64,000 bases of DNA from Natrinema salsiterrestre. GTDB lineage: Archaea > Halobacteriota > Halobacteria > Halobacteriales > Natrialbaceae. Position numbers and translations under genes: made by a program. This document shows, in pieces, positions 41,257 to 49,662 of the stretch. The notes below the pieces were generated by a model that was not told where the DNA came from, ran no database searches, and worked only from the letters and a program-made list of their open reading frames with translations. The DNA is taken from the NCBI RefSeq assembly GCF_029502005.1, contig NZ_JAMQOT010000001.1:496001-560000 (forward strand), read 5' to 3'. Within the stretch, counting starts at the first letter, position 1; every line of letters starts with the position of its first letter.

Positions 41257-41923
41257 GGCTCGACCCCCCGGATCGATCGACAGCGAACGGCAGTCTCTCC
41301 GTCGGTCATACGCGGCACAACGGTCGGCAATACTATAAGTTGTGGCGGTCGACGACGCGCAGGTGCGCTCGATCGACCCCGCCTGCGGCGGTCGATTCGG
41401 TCACGGAATCGGGTTCAAATCCGTGGCGATCGCACGAGCGAGGGGAAACAGTGTGTGCGGTAGTACTCCCGATTGGGATCCAACCTGCGGTGGCGCGCGC
41501 TGGGCCGCGGTTCGCTATCAGCGAACCGCGGCACAAAGTCGTGCGAGGTCTTCGTGAGCTTGTGAACGAAGGCGTGGAAGACGCGAAGCGTCTTCCTGTG
41601 GATGAACGAGCGAACGTAGTGGGCGAGTGAATCGGTTGGGGAGGGCGTGGCTCTCCGTGTTGCCAGTGTGAGGGAATCGCGTTCCTGATCTGGTCGGTTC
41701 ATCTCGAGCCCTCGCTGGCCGTTCGCCAGTATCGACCCCCTCGAGTCGCGTTTGCGGACCGAACGGTCGAATAGCGCACTGCCGACGGAGCGGTCGTCGC
41801 GGGGCTCGAAGCCTCCCCCCAGTGGCCTCGAGCCTCGCGATTCCGACGATCGCTGTCGACCGTCCGGCTTGCCGCCGCGACTCGAGGACGAGACGCGAGG
41901 GAACCCGATCCCTTGAGGCCGCG
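41257..41923. repeat. Intergenic region with dispersed repeat copy (41487-41666)
   Basis: No gene seen in 667 nt. 41487-41666 begins GCGGTGGCGCGCGC, has a 12-bp hairpin GCCGCGGTTCGC-tatca-GCGAACCGCGGC (about 41502-41531) and ends with GAGTGAATCGGTTGGGGAGG (41625-41644), continuing GCGTGGCTCTCCGTGTTGCCAG (41645-41666). The same start, hairpin position and end recur at 60780-60903. The flanks contain GC-rich non-coding sequence; 41402-41425 (CACGGA...TCCGTG) folds as a short hairpin. Confidence 0.6.
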
Positions 41924-42148
41924 TCAGTGTCGCGGCGTCCGATCGATGGTGCCCGGCAGCACCGAGCAGCCACAGGGTTCGGCGGTGCCGCTGCGCGGGC
42001 CGGTGACGGTCACGTTCGTGACGGACTCGCCGCAGACCGGGCAGTTGGGGAGCGAGAGCACCCACGGCTCGGGCGCCTCGCCCGTCTCGGCGGGCTCGGA
42101 CCGGTCGGCTCCGCTCGAGTCACCGCCCCCATCACCGTCGTCACTCAT
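41924..42148 (-). CDS. CPxCG zinc-finger microprotein (family A), divergent copy 3
   Basis: 74 residues from MSDDGDGGGDSSGADRSEP. After a ~38-residue disordered acidic head the core is PNCPVCGESVTNVTVTGPRSG, then TAEPCGCSVLPG, aligning with the proteins at 13270 and 31493 over the two knuckles (CPxCGExV ... GTAxPCGCSVxP). No family B gene follows it. It too lies directly downstream, on its own strand, of the structured RNA element (42221-42415). Confidence 0.8.
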   Translation of the reverse strand: MSDDGDGGGDSSGADRSEPAETGEAPEPWVLSLPNCPVCGESVTNVTVTGPRSGTAEPCGCSVLPGTIDRTPRH

Positions 42149-42220
42149 TGGGTCCTCCACGTGGCTCGTGGGCGCAGGCTCGAGCCGGAGCCGTCGCTAG
42201 TCGTCGGTGTTGATTCCACC

Positions 42221-42415
42221 GTCGTGCGGGACGTTTATATCCCGGTAGGATGTACGCGGTCATGGCTTTCGAATCCCGTGGTCGGGATTGGAAGCCAGTC
42301 TCGGGTGTCCTTAGCACCCGGGGCGTTTCGGGCACGCCCCCTCCGCTCGCGCGTTTGGAGCCGGCTTCCATTCTGCTTGTCACTACGTTAGTACTTATAA
42401 CTACTGCTATTTTCA
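42221..42415 (-). ncRNA. Structured RNA/leader element, copy 3
   Basis: Read on the minus strand: promoter GAAAATAGCAG with TTATAAG, then stems TGGA/TCCA with 7-nt loop, GGGGCGT/ACGCCCC, CGGGTG/CACCCG, TGGCTT/AAGCCA enclosing AATCCC/GGGATT, and CGGGA/TCCCG with the invariant loop tataaacg. It is the most divergent copy, including a ~12-nt insertion near 42350, yet every stem is intact. It leads to the microprotein gene at 42148. Confidence 0.68.
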
Positions 42416-42525
42416 AGGGAAGAAACGGGTAGCGTGGGCTCGAATCACGCCGGACTGAAACTATCCGGCTCGGAAATTACTGTGTACGGCGGTCTACGGC
42501 GATGTGGTTATAGGGAAAGCTTATT

Positions 42526-42554
42526 CATATACGTGCGTAAAGCGTTCGTATATG
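42526..42554 (+). promoter_or_regulatory. Inverted-repeat operator of the toxin-antitoxin operon
   Basis: CATATACG (42526-42533) and CGTATATG (42547-42554) are perfect inverted repeats with 13-nt spacing, the second overlapping the antitoxin ATG at 42552. TTATTCAT at 42521-42528 is the likely TATA box. Ribbon-helix-helix antitoxins bind such paired sites to repress their own operon. Confidence 0.6.
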
Positions 42555-42848
42555 TCCGACGCAGATACCGGAGCCGGTGACAACGGCCCGGAGATGGTTC
42601 AGATCAACCTTCGGCTGAGCAAAGCCTTTCTCGAGGACATCGACACAACGTGGAAGGAACAGGGGTTCAATTCCCGAAGCGAGTTCCTTCGGTACGCGGC
42701 CCGCGACGCGGTGACCCATCCCGAATTCTCTCGAGAGGGATGGAAGCAGATCGCGGCGAGCGAACACGAATTGCGGTCCGGGAGCGCGGAGTTGGTCTCT
42801 CGCGAAGACGTCGTCGAAATGATGGGCGGAGACGAGGATGACGAGTGA
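42552..42848 (+). CDS. Ribbon-helix-helix antitoxin
   Basis: 98 residues from MSDADTGAGDNGPEMVQINLRL. The core (VQINLRLSKAFLEDIDTTWKEQG, FNSRSEFLRYAARDAV) is a ribbon-helix-helix DNA-binding domain. The acidic C-terminus (SREDVVEMMGGDEDDE) is the probable toxin-binding tail. The stop lies 11 nt inside the toxin gene. The start is set by the operator overlapping the ATG. Confidence 0.87.
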   Translation: MSDADTGAGDNGPEMVQINLRLSKAFLEDIDTTWKEQGFNSRSEFLRYAARDAVTHPEFSREGWKQIAASEHELRSGSAELVSREDVVEMMGGDEDDE

Positions 42849-43122
42849 CGAGGAATGGACGTGGAAGTTCACGCCGCGCGCCGCCGACCAGTTCGATGGA
42901 CTCGAGCCACATACCCAAGATCGAATCGTTACGAAGCTCGATGAGGTCGTCAGTTCGGACTGGCGAGAGCCGGACGACTTCCTCGAGCCGTTGACTGGCG
43001 GACCGTTTTCCAAATGCCGTGTCGGACAGTATCGCCTCGCTTGCGTCCTCGATCACGATGTATCGATCCTCGAGATTCACCGGATCGAACATCGGAGCGG
43101 GGCGTACACTGCCGATGATTAG
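42838..43122 (+). CDS. RelE/ParE-type toxin
   Basis: 94 residues. Family pattern WTWKFTPRAADQFDGLEPHTQDRIVTKLDEV, then FLEPLTGGPFSKCRVGQYRLACVLD and ILEIHRIEHRSGAY, with the Arg-x-G-x-Y-R core of RelE mRNA interferases and a C-terminal Tyr. It should cleave mRNA on the ribosome when free of antitoxin. It overlaps the antitoxin gene by 11 nt. Confidence 0.88.
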   Translation: MTSDEEWTWKFTPRAADQFDGLEPHTQDRIVTKLDEVVSSDWREPDDFLEPLTGGPFSKCRVGQYRLACVLDHDVSILEIHRIEHRSGAYTADD

Positions 43123-43265
43123 GACTCGAGTTCAGAATACTGTCTCTCGCAGACCGAATGCGGCAGGTCTCCGCTCGCTCGATGGAGTAGACCACCACGT
43201 CGGCACGGTGTGACTCGACGGTCACGGTGACGTGAATGAGCACGGCGTGCGCGACGAATACCGAC

Positions 43266-44342
43266 CTACTCTCTGACACTGAGCGGCGACGTGACTGAGA
43301 CGACCGCGGTCTCGCGGTCCCGCTCGAGCCCGACATCCACCCCAAAGGCCTCGAGCAGTTCACACCGCGTCTCGACGTGCTCCGTCACGCTCGGCACGCG
43401 CACCTTCCCGCCCGCGATCGCGAGGAACGCGAGCAGCTGGTCGCCCATGTGCCGATCGACCGGGGCCGTCCCCTCGAGAAAGCGGTTCGCGGCGTCCGCG
43501 GCGTCTTCGCCGACGCGCTCGGCGGGCTTCCCGCGCTCGCCGAGGGCACTGAAGCCGGCGATCCCGGTCCCGTGGTCGACGCAGAGGACCAGCGCGGAGC
43601 CGGGCGACGGACTCGCGACGGTCCTTTCGCAACGCTCCGTCACTTCGAGCTCGGACACCTCGTCCAGTCGCTCGAGCGCGCCCTCCGCCTGTCGGTATGC
43701 AACGTCCCGATCAGCGAGCGATTCCGACTCGGTCGAGTAGAGTCGGAGTCCCTCGATCGAGCCGCGCTCGAGGAGGTCGATTCGCTCGAGGCTCGAGGGG
43801 GCGAGTCGGAGCGTCACGGTGCCGCCGCCGTCGGGGTAGAACCCGCGCCGATCGACCTCGCAGGCGGCCTGAATGCCGAAGCGACGAACCAGCGGAAGTT
43901 TCACGTACCGCAGGTAGTCCAGCGGCGGCGACCACGCCACGTCCGTCCCGCCGCTGACCGTCACCGACAGCGGGGACTCGAGGACCGTCGCCAGCGGCAA
44001 CAGGGCGTTGCACAGCAGCGTCACGCTGCCGGCCGTTCCGATGTCGACGGCGTAACTGCCGCCCGCGAGGTGCTCGCGGCCGCGCTCACTGTCGGCGGGC
44101 TCGAGTCCCGGTTCGAACACGACCGTCTCCGACCCGAGTTCGGCCCCCGAGACCTCGGCGTCACACAGGTCGGCCATCGTCTCCAGGACCGCGAGGTGTT
44201 GATGGCGCAGCCCGGGCGTCGATCGATCGCCGCGGACGTTCGCGAGGCGAACGGGCTCGGTCTCGAGGACCGACAGCGCGAGCGCGGTCCGGAGGAACTG
44301 GCCGCCGGCGCTCGAGCCGTCGAGTTCGCGAGGCGTCGTCAT
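43266..44342 (-). CDS. rtcA: RNA 3'-terminal phosphate cyclase
   Basis: 358 residues. Family blocks: DGSSAGGQFLRTALALSVL, NVRGDRSTPGLRHQHLAVLE, and the catalytic segment APVDRHMGDQLLAFLA, whose His becomes adenylylated. It makes 2',3'-cyclic phosphate ends from 3'-phosphates, substrates for RtcB ligase. RtcB is not adjacent. The length fits archaeal RtcA (about 340-360). Confidence 0.94.
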   Translation of the reverse strand: MTTPRELDGSSAGGQFLRTALALSVLETEPVRLANVRGDRSTPGLRHQHLAVLETMADLCDAEVSGAELGSETVVFEPGLEPADSERGREHLAGGSYAVDIGTAGSVTLLCNALLPLATVLESPLSVTVSGGTDVAWSPPLDYLRYVKLPLVRRFGIQAACEVDRRGFYPDGGGTVTLRLAPSSLERIDLLERGSIEGLRLYSTESESLADRDVAYRQAEGALERLDEVSELEVTERCERTVASPSPGSALVLCVDHGTGIAGFSALGERGKPAERVGEDAADAANRFLEGTAPVDRHMGDQLLAFLAIAGGKVRVPSVTEHVETRCELLEAFGVDVGLERDRETAVVSVTSPLSVRE

Positions 44343-44499
44343 GGGGAGGGATAGCGCCTCGAGTCACCTACCAGTGCCGACGACGGGTCGCGACGGGTCG
44401 CCTCGAGTCGGATGCTCGGAGGTGAGAATCGTTCGCACGTCCGCGAGCGGATCGTCAGCATCCGACCATTTATCTATGCGACGAACAGTAACTCAGTTT

Positions 44500-44883
44500 A
44501 TGTCCGATCTCGTTGAAGTGTTCGGAAATATAGAGGGCGCTGAGTTGCGCGTCGTCGCCACGCTCGGCTCGCTGGACTACGAGATCGAGTTCATACGGGA
44601 TGACGTCGACCGAATGTACGACGGTGGGGAGTTCGATCGCGCGCACAGGGACCTCGTCGCGAATCAGGTCTCGGCGGACGACTTCAAACGAGCCGTCGAG
44701 ATCGGCGACCTCGAGTGCCAACTGCTTCTCTACGAGGAGACGATCGTCTTCCTGTTTCCGTCCTCCCGATACGAGGGGATCTTCGCCTCGTTCGATCGGC
44801 GAAAGCCGTTCCCGCTGCTGGAAGTCGTGGATCACGCGGGCACCATCCCCCACCTGTCGGATGCCGCCTCCGACGGCGGCTGA
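44500..44883 (+). CDS. Haloarchaeal conserved protein, unknown function
   Basis: 127 residues from MSDLVEVFGNIEGAELRVVA. The TTTATCTA box at 44468-44475 is about 27 nt before this ATG, so I chose it as a leaderless start over the one at 44476. It has an alpha/beta composition, no Cys, and acidic character. The sequence has the look of a haloarchaeal DUF family (DUF7522 from memory, unverified). No operon partners. Confidence 0.68.
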   Translation: MSDLVEVFGNIEGAELRVVATLGSLDYEIEFIRDDVDRMYDGGEFDRAHRDLVANQVSADDFKRAVEIGDLECQLLLYEETIVFLFPSSRYEGIFASFDRRKPFPLLEVVDHAGTIPHLSDAASDGG

Positions 44884-45035
44884 CGCGTCCGTCCACCGTA
44901 CGGACGTTTCGGGCCGGATGGACGTCCGCGACGGCGTCGAGACCGACCACGAATCGTCCGCTCCAGTTGCGAATCGGATACCCTCGTTTCCGCTTGGTGA
45001 ACCTTTTCGGTGTTCGATTGGGGAGTAGAACGGAC

Positions 45036-46358
45036 ATGCGACTCTGGCGCGATCCGCTCCGGCGGCGATGGCTCCTCTGGGCGACGATGGGAACCCTCTT
45101 CCTGCTCGTAAACGTGAACCGGCTCTCGACCGCCGTGCTCTCCGAGAACCTCATGGCGGCGTTCGGGACGACCGGCGCACAACTCGGGACCCTACACGCC
45201 GTCTTCTTCTGGGTGTACGCCGTCATGCAGATTCCGACGGGCGTCCTCGCCGATCGGGTCGGGCCGCGAGTGACCGCCGCGACCGGCGCGGTAGTGATGA
45301 ACCTCGGCGTCGTCTGGTTCGCGCTCGCGGAGAGTTATCTCACGGCGACGCTCGCTCGGGGGCTCGTCGGGCTCGGCGGGAGCGTGATCTTCGTCTGTAT
45401 CCTCCGATTCTGTGCCAACTGGTTCCGCGCCGACGAGTTCGCGACGATGAGCGGCGCGACCTTCGCCGTCGCCGGCTTCGGCGGCGTCTTCGCGACGACG
45501 CCGCTCGCGCTCGGCGTCGAGGCGTTCGGCTGGCGCTCGACCGTCGGCTGGATCGGCGCCGTCGGCCTCGTGATGGCCGCCCTCGTGTTCGCGCTCGTCC
45601 GCGACTCGCCGGTCGACGCCGGGTTCGAGCGCATCGAGGGCGTCCCCGGACAGGAGACGCTCACGAACGCACAGCTCAAGGGCCATCTCGCGGGCGTCCT
45701 CCGCGATCGCTGGATCTGGGTCGTCAGCGTCATGCTGTTCTGTACGACCGGCGTGAACCTCACCCTGTTCGGGCTGTGGGGCGTGCCATACGTCGTCCAG
45801 ACCTACGACGTCTCGGTGACCACCGCCTCCACGCTGACCCTGCTCGGCGGCGTCGGCCTGATGGTCGGCCCGCCCGCCATCGGCTGGCTGTCCGACAGGC
45901 TCGAGAGCCGCGTCGGGTTGATGGTCGCCGGCGGCGCGTGTTACACCGTCTGTCTCGGTATCATCGCGGTCGTCGGGAACCCGCCGCTCGTGGTCGTCGG
46001 GGCCGTGTTCCTGCTCGCCGGCGTCATGCTCGGGACGTTCGTGCTCGGCTACTCGGTCGTCAAGGACCGCCATCCGAGCAGCGCGAGCGGCATCTCGACG
46101 GGGACGGCCAACGGCGCGGCCTTCCTGGGCGCAGCGATCTTCCCGACGGTGATGGGCTGGATCCTCGACACCTACTGGACCGGCGAGCTCGTCGGCGGCG
46201 TCCGGGTGTACACGGAGACCGGATACCGGATCGCGTTCGGGCTCGCCACCGTCGCCGGCGTGATCGCGTTCGTCTGCACGCTCTGGCTCTATCGACACGA
46301 CGGTGCGGCAACTCCGGAGTCGGACGGAGCGAGTCTCGAGAGAGTGAGCGGCGAGTAA
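45036..46358 (+). CDS. MFS transporter
   Basis: 440 residues, about 12 helices. First-loop signature GVLADRVGPRVTAATG after helix 2 and the second-half GWLSDRLESRVG. It resembles the broad ACS/NNP-like MFS branch (early LLVNVNRLSTAVLSENLMAAFG; RFCANWFRADEFATMSG), whose members carry organic or nitrogenous anions; the substrate is not predictable. It is convergent with mutL downstream (52 nt gap). Confidence 0.88.
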   Translation: MRLWRDPLRRRWLLWATMGTLFLLVNVNRLSTAVLSENLMAAFGTTGAQLGTLHAVFFWVYAVMQIPTGVLADRVGPRVTAATGAVVMNLGVVWFALAESYLTATLARGLVGLGGSVIFVCILRFCANWFRADEFATMSGATFAVAGFGGVFATTPLALGVEAFGWRSTVGWIGAVGLVMAALVFALVRDSPVDAGFERIEGVPGQETLTNAQLKGHLAGVLRDRWIWVVSVMLFCTTGVNLTLFGLWGVPYVVQTYDVSVTTASTLTLLGGVGLMVGPPAIGWLSDRLESRVGLMVAGGACYTVCLGIIAVVGNPPLVVVGAVFLLAGVMLGTFVLGYSVVKDRHPSSASGISTGTANGAAFLGAAIFPTVMGWILDTYWTGELVGGVRVYTETGYRIAFGLATVAGVIAFVCTLWLYRHDGAATPESDGASLERVSGE

Positions 46359-46410
46359 CGATTCACGACTGCACCCTGTCGACGATCCAAATCGGTCCCC
46401 GGGCGCGTTT

Positions 46411-48627
46411 CTACCCGTCGTGTCCGGGGTAGTCCCGCTCGAACCGGTCCTCGATCTCGCGCTCGTCGAACCGGACGATCACCGGCCGTCCGTGGGGACA
46501 GGAGTAGGGGTTTTCGCAGTCGTCTAGCGACTCGAGCAGGTCGACGACCGAGCCCTCGGTCAGCGACGTGTTCCCGGTGATCGACGGATAACAGGCCAGG
46601 TCCCCGAGGAACTCGTCGGCCATCGCGTCGACCGTCTCGGCACCCGCCTCGCGGTCGCCGGCGACGAACGACGCGAGGACGTCCCGCAACTGGTCCGGGT
46701 CGAGGGTTTCCTCGAGGACCGCGGGGACGGTCGTCACGGAGATCGTGCGGTCGTCGACCCGGTTGGCGTAGAACCCGAGCCGCGAGAGCGCCTCGCTGTA
46801 GTGGTCGAAGGCCTCGGCTTCGGCCGCGGTCAGCTCGAGTTCGACGGGCTCCGCGAGCGCCTGTGCGGTCGGGTCGTCGGCGACGGCCGCCTGCAGGCGC
46901 TCGTAGTTGACTCGCTCGTCGGCTGCGTGCTGATCGATCAGGACGAGCCCGTCGGGCGTCTCACAGACCAGATAGGTGTCGCGGAGCTGGCCGAGCACGC
47001 GGAGCGAGGGCAGCGAGTCGAACGCCGATCGCTCGCCCGTCGCGGCCTCGCCGGTCAGCGTCCGCTGTTCGGACGCGGCATCGAACTTCCGTGTGGCGGC
47101 GCGGTCGGAATCGACCCTCGAGTCGCCGTCCCCGGCCGAATCGTGTCGGCCCGAGTCCGGGCCGATCGCCGCCGAATCGGCGTCGGGACTGCGGCTCGCG
47201 TCGGAGGCCGTATCAGTGCTCGTCGACGTCGCGTTCGTCGTCGTCCGCTCGGGTGTACTCGACCGTGACGGAGCGCTCGAGGCTCGATCGGCCGCGGCGG
47301 CTTTCGAACCGCTCGAATCGGCACCCGAAGCCTCGTTTGCGGGGTCGGCGGTCGACGACTCGTCGTCCGATCCCTCGGTCGATTCCGGGGCATCGGCTCC
47401 GGTTCCCGTGTCACGTTCGCCGCCCTCCGATCCGTGAGCGGGCGAAGGGGTTTCTGCGCCGTGTTCGAGCGTCGTGAACTCCGTGCCGGGCGAATCGTCC
47501 TCGCTCTCGGTCTCGCGATCACCGGGATCGACTCGAGCCTCCCCCGGTGCCGATCGGCCGCGCGGGGCTCGCGATCGGAGTAGCCCGTGCTCGAGTAAGG
47601 CGTGCTCGACCGCGGCGTCGACCTGCCGGCGGACCGCGTCGTCGTCGTCGAATCGCACCTCCCGCTTGCGCGGGTGGACGTTCACGTCGACCGCGCCGCC
47701 GGGGACCTCGAGGAAGAGGGTGACGAAGGGGTAGCGGTCGCCGCCGAGTTGGGTCCCGTACGCGCCCATGATCCCCTCTCGCACGGCGTCGGCGGTCACC
47801 GCGCGGCCGTTGACGTAGGTCGCGAGGTAGTCGCGACTCGAGCGGTTCGTCTCGGGATGGGAGACGAGCCCGGAGACGGACTCGAGGGGGCCCGGCGGGA
47901 GGTCGTCGCCGTCGGCGTCGACCGGAATCATCGCCGACGCGACCTCGCGGCCGTAGACCGCCAGGACGGCGGCCTGGAGGTCACCTTGCCCCGTCGTCGA
48001 AAAGACCTCGCGGCCGTCGTGGGTCAGCGTGACCGCGACGTCGGGGTTCGCGAGCGCGTAGCGCGTGACGACGCGGTTGACGTGGGCGAACTCCGTCGCC
48101 GTCGTCTTGAGGAACTTCCGGCGAGCGGGCGTGTTGTAGAAGAGCTCCGCGATCTCGACGGTCGTCCCCTCCGGACAGCCCGTCGGCTCGACGGAGACGA
48201 CGTTGCCCCCCTCGTAGACGAGCTCCGTTCCCGCACCGTCCGCCCCGCGGGGCCGCGAGCGAATCGTCAGTTTCGACACCGAGCCGATCGTGTGCAACGC
48301 CTCGCCGCGGAACCCGAGCGTCGCGACGCCCGACTCGAGGTCCTCGAGTCCGTCGATCTTGCTGGTCGTGTGTTCGCGGACGGCCGCCCGGACGTCAGCC
48401 TCGGACATCCCCGCCCCGTCGTCGGCGACGCGAATCAGCTCCGTACCGCCCGCTTCGACGGTGACGTCGACGCTCGAGGCGTCGGCGTCGAGGCTGTTCT
48501 CGACCAGTTCCTTCACCGCGCTGGCGGGTCGCTCGACGACCTCGCCGGCCGCGATGCGGGCGACGGTGTCCTCGTCTAGCTGGTGGATGTCGGTGTCGTG
48601 CTGGGATGGGGTGCTCTCGTCACTCAT
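46411..48627 (-). CDS. mutL: DNA mismatch repair protein MutL
   Basis: 738 residues. GHKL ATPase at 15-340: IAAGEVVERPASAVKELVENSLDA, DDGAGM, TSKI, GFRGEAL. A disordered Ser/Thr/Asp/Ala-rich linker of about 190 residues (345-540) follows, then the dimerisation domain with the endonuclease motif DQHAADERVNYE. The C-terminal CENPYSCPHGRP matches the zinc/endonuclease-associated CPHGRP motif. It is thus the nicking form of MutL, as expected where MutH is absent. MutS lies about 4 kb downstream on the same strand, but not in the same operon. Confidence 0.95.
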   Translation of the reverse strand: MSDESTPSQHDTDIHQLDEDTVARIAAGEVVERPASAVKELVENSLDADASSVDVTVEAGGTELIRVADDGAGMSEADVRAAVREHTTSKIDGLEDLESGVATLGFRGEALHTIGSVSKLTIRSRPRGADGAGTELVYEGGNVVSVEPTGCPEGTTVEIAELFYNTPARRKFLKTTATEFAHVNRVVTRYALANPDVAVTLTHDGREVFSTTGQGDLQAAVLAVYGREVASAMIPVDADGDDLPPGPLESVSGLVSHPETNRSSRDYLATYVNGRAVTADAVREGIMGAYGTQLGGDRYPFVTLFLEVPGGAVDVNVHPRKREVRFDDDDAVRRQVDAAVEHALLEHGLLRSRAPRGRSAPGEARVDPGDRETESEDDSPGTEFTTLEHGAETPSPAHGSEGGERDTGTGADAPESTEGSDDESSTADPANEASGADSSGSKAAAADRASSAPSRSSTPERTTTNATSTSTDTASDASRSPDADSAAIGPDSGRHDSAGDGDSRVDSDRAATRKFDAASEQRTLTGEAATGERSAFDSLPSLRVLGQLRDTYLVCETPDGLVLIDQHAADERVNYERLQAAVADDPTAQALAEPVELELTAAEAEAFDHYSEALSRLGFYANRVDDRTISVTTVPAVLEETLDPDQLRDVLASFVAGDREAGAETVDAMADEFLGDLACYPSITGNTSLTEGSVVDLLESLDDCENPYSCPHGRPVIVRFDEREIEDRFERDYPGHDG

Positions 48628-48766
48628 AGTGGGATGGCGTCGGCACGAGAATCCGCACCGACGCGCCTGATGTGCTACGTACTCGTAGCGATGGCGGCTG
48701 GTTAGGTCTTACGTCCCGGATAGCGACGTCGGCTGTCACAAAAGCGATGGGTCGATAGTCGATCCC

Positions 48767-49567
48767 TCAGTCCTCGAGGCCGAGGTCCTGCGACATCGAG
48801 TTGCCGGCCCGCGGGACGCCCTTGGCGGTCACCGTCTCGCCGTTCATGAAGGAGGCCGCGGGACTGGCGAGGAACTGGGCGAGATCCGCGATCTCCTCGG
48901 CGTGGCCGATGCGGCGGTCGGTCTCCTCGCGGGGCGGCATGTCCTCGCTGTCGATGCCCAGCGTCTCCGCGACGCCGGGCGTCTGGATGAGGCCGGGGGC
49001 GATACAGTTGACGCGGATACCGTCCTCGGCCCATTCGACGGCGAGCGTCTCGGTCAGGCGGATGATCGCCGCCTTCGACGCGCCGTAGTGGCTCTCGCCG
49101 GGCGCGGCGTGCTGGCCGTTGACGCTCGAGAGGTTGATGATGACGCCGCCGTCGCCCTCGCGCATGACTTCGCCGGCGAGTTGCGTGCAGTGGACGGTGC
49201 TGTTGAGGTTGAGGTCGACGATGGTCTGCCAGCCGTTGGCGGAGATGTCCTCGAACGGCGCGACGAACTCCCCGCCGGCGTTGTTCACGAGGATGTCGAC
49301 GTCGCCGAACTCGTCGACGGTCTCGTCGACGAGGTTCTGGACCTGATCGCGCTCGCGGACGTTGCACTCGACGGCGAGCGCCGCGCCTGCATCGTCGTCC
49401 TCGTTGATCCCGTCGGCGACCGGCCCCACGCGGTCCATCGATCGGGAACAGATCGCGACGTTCGCACCGCTCGCCGCGAGCGTCTCGGCGATCGCCTGCC
49501 CGATTCCCTGACTCGCACCCGTTACGATAGCGGTCCTGTCGGAAACGTCGAAGTCCGGTTCGTGCAT
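48767..49567 (-). CDS. SDR family oxidoreductase
   Basis: 266 residues from MHEPDFDVSDRTAIVTGASQ. Classical SDR: TGASQGIG (NAD(P) binding), NNAG (residues about 90-93), catalytic Ser in NLSSVNG, and YGASK. The Lys and Asn of the tetrad are present. It is a general dehydrogenase/reductase; similarity to 3-oxoacyl-ACP or glucose 1-dehydrogenases does not fix the substrate. Alternative starts upstream add a Ser/Arg-rich head and are rejected. Confidence 0.9.
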   Translation of the reverse strand: MHEPDFDVSDRTAIVTGASQGIGQAIAETLAASGANVAICSRSMDRVGPVADGINEDDDAGAALAVECNVRERDQVQNLVDETVDEFGDVDILVNNAGGEFVAPFEDISANGWQTIVDLNLNSTVHCTQLAGEVMREGDGGVIINLSSVNGQHAAPGESHYGASKAAIIRLTETLAVEWAEDGIRVNCIAPGLIQTPGVAETLGIDSEDMPPREETDRRIGHAEEIADLAQFLASPAASFMNGETVTAKGVPRAGNSMSQDLGLED

Positions 49568-49662
49568 CGTGTTAACTGGTCGCCTACCGAACCATAGTTG
49601 TACCGATCCGACACGTACGCCCTCGGCCGATCGCGCGGTCCTGTCGGATCCACAGGCGTCGC

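Noticed and set aside
41395-41430. GGGTTCAAATCC taken as a tRNA T-arm
   Set aside because: No acceptor stem, anticodon arm or paired T-stem could be built around it; it folds as the simple CACGGA/TCCGTG hairpin.
42141-42416. 91-residue minus-strand frame that includes a YILPGYKRPAR peptide conserved in all three RNA elements
   Set aside because: The short peptide is shared because the underlying hairpin DNA is nearly invariant; frames diverge immediately outside and the upstream stems show pair-preserving, not codon-preserving, changes. I keep coding as a minor alternative.
45192-46298. 368-residue minus-strand frame antisense to the MFS transporter
   Set aside because: Asp/Arg/His-rich shadow frame; the plus strand has clear transporter helices and motifs.
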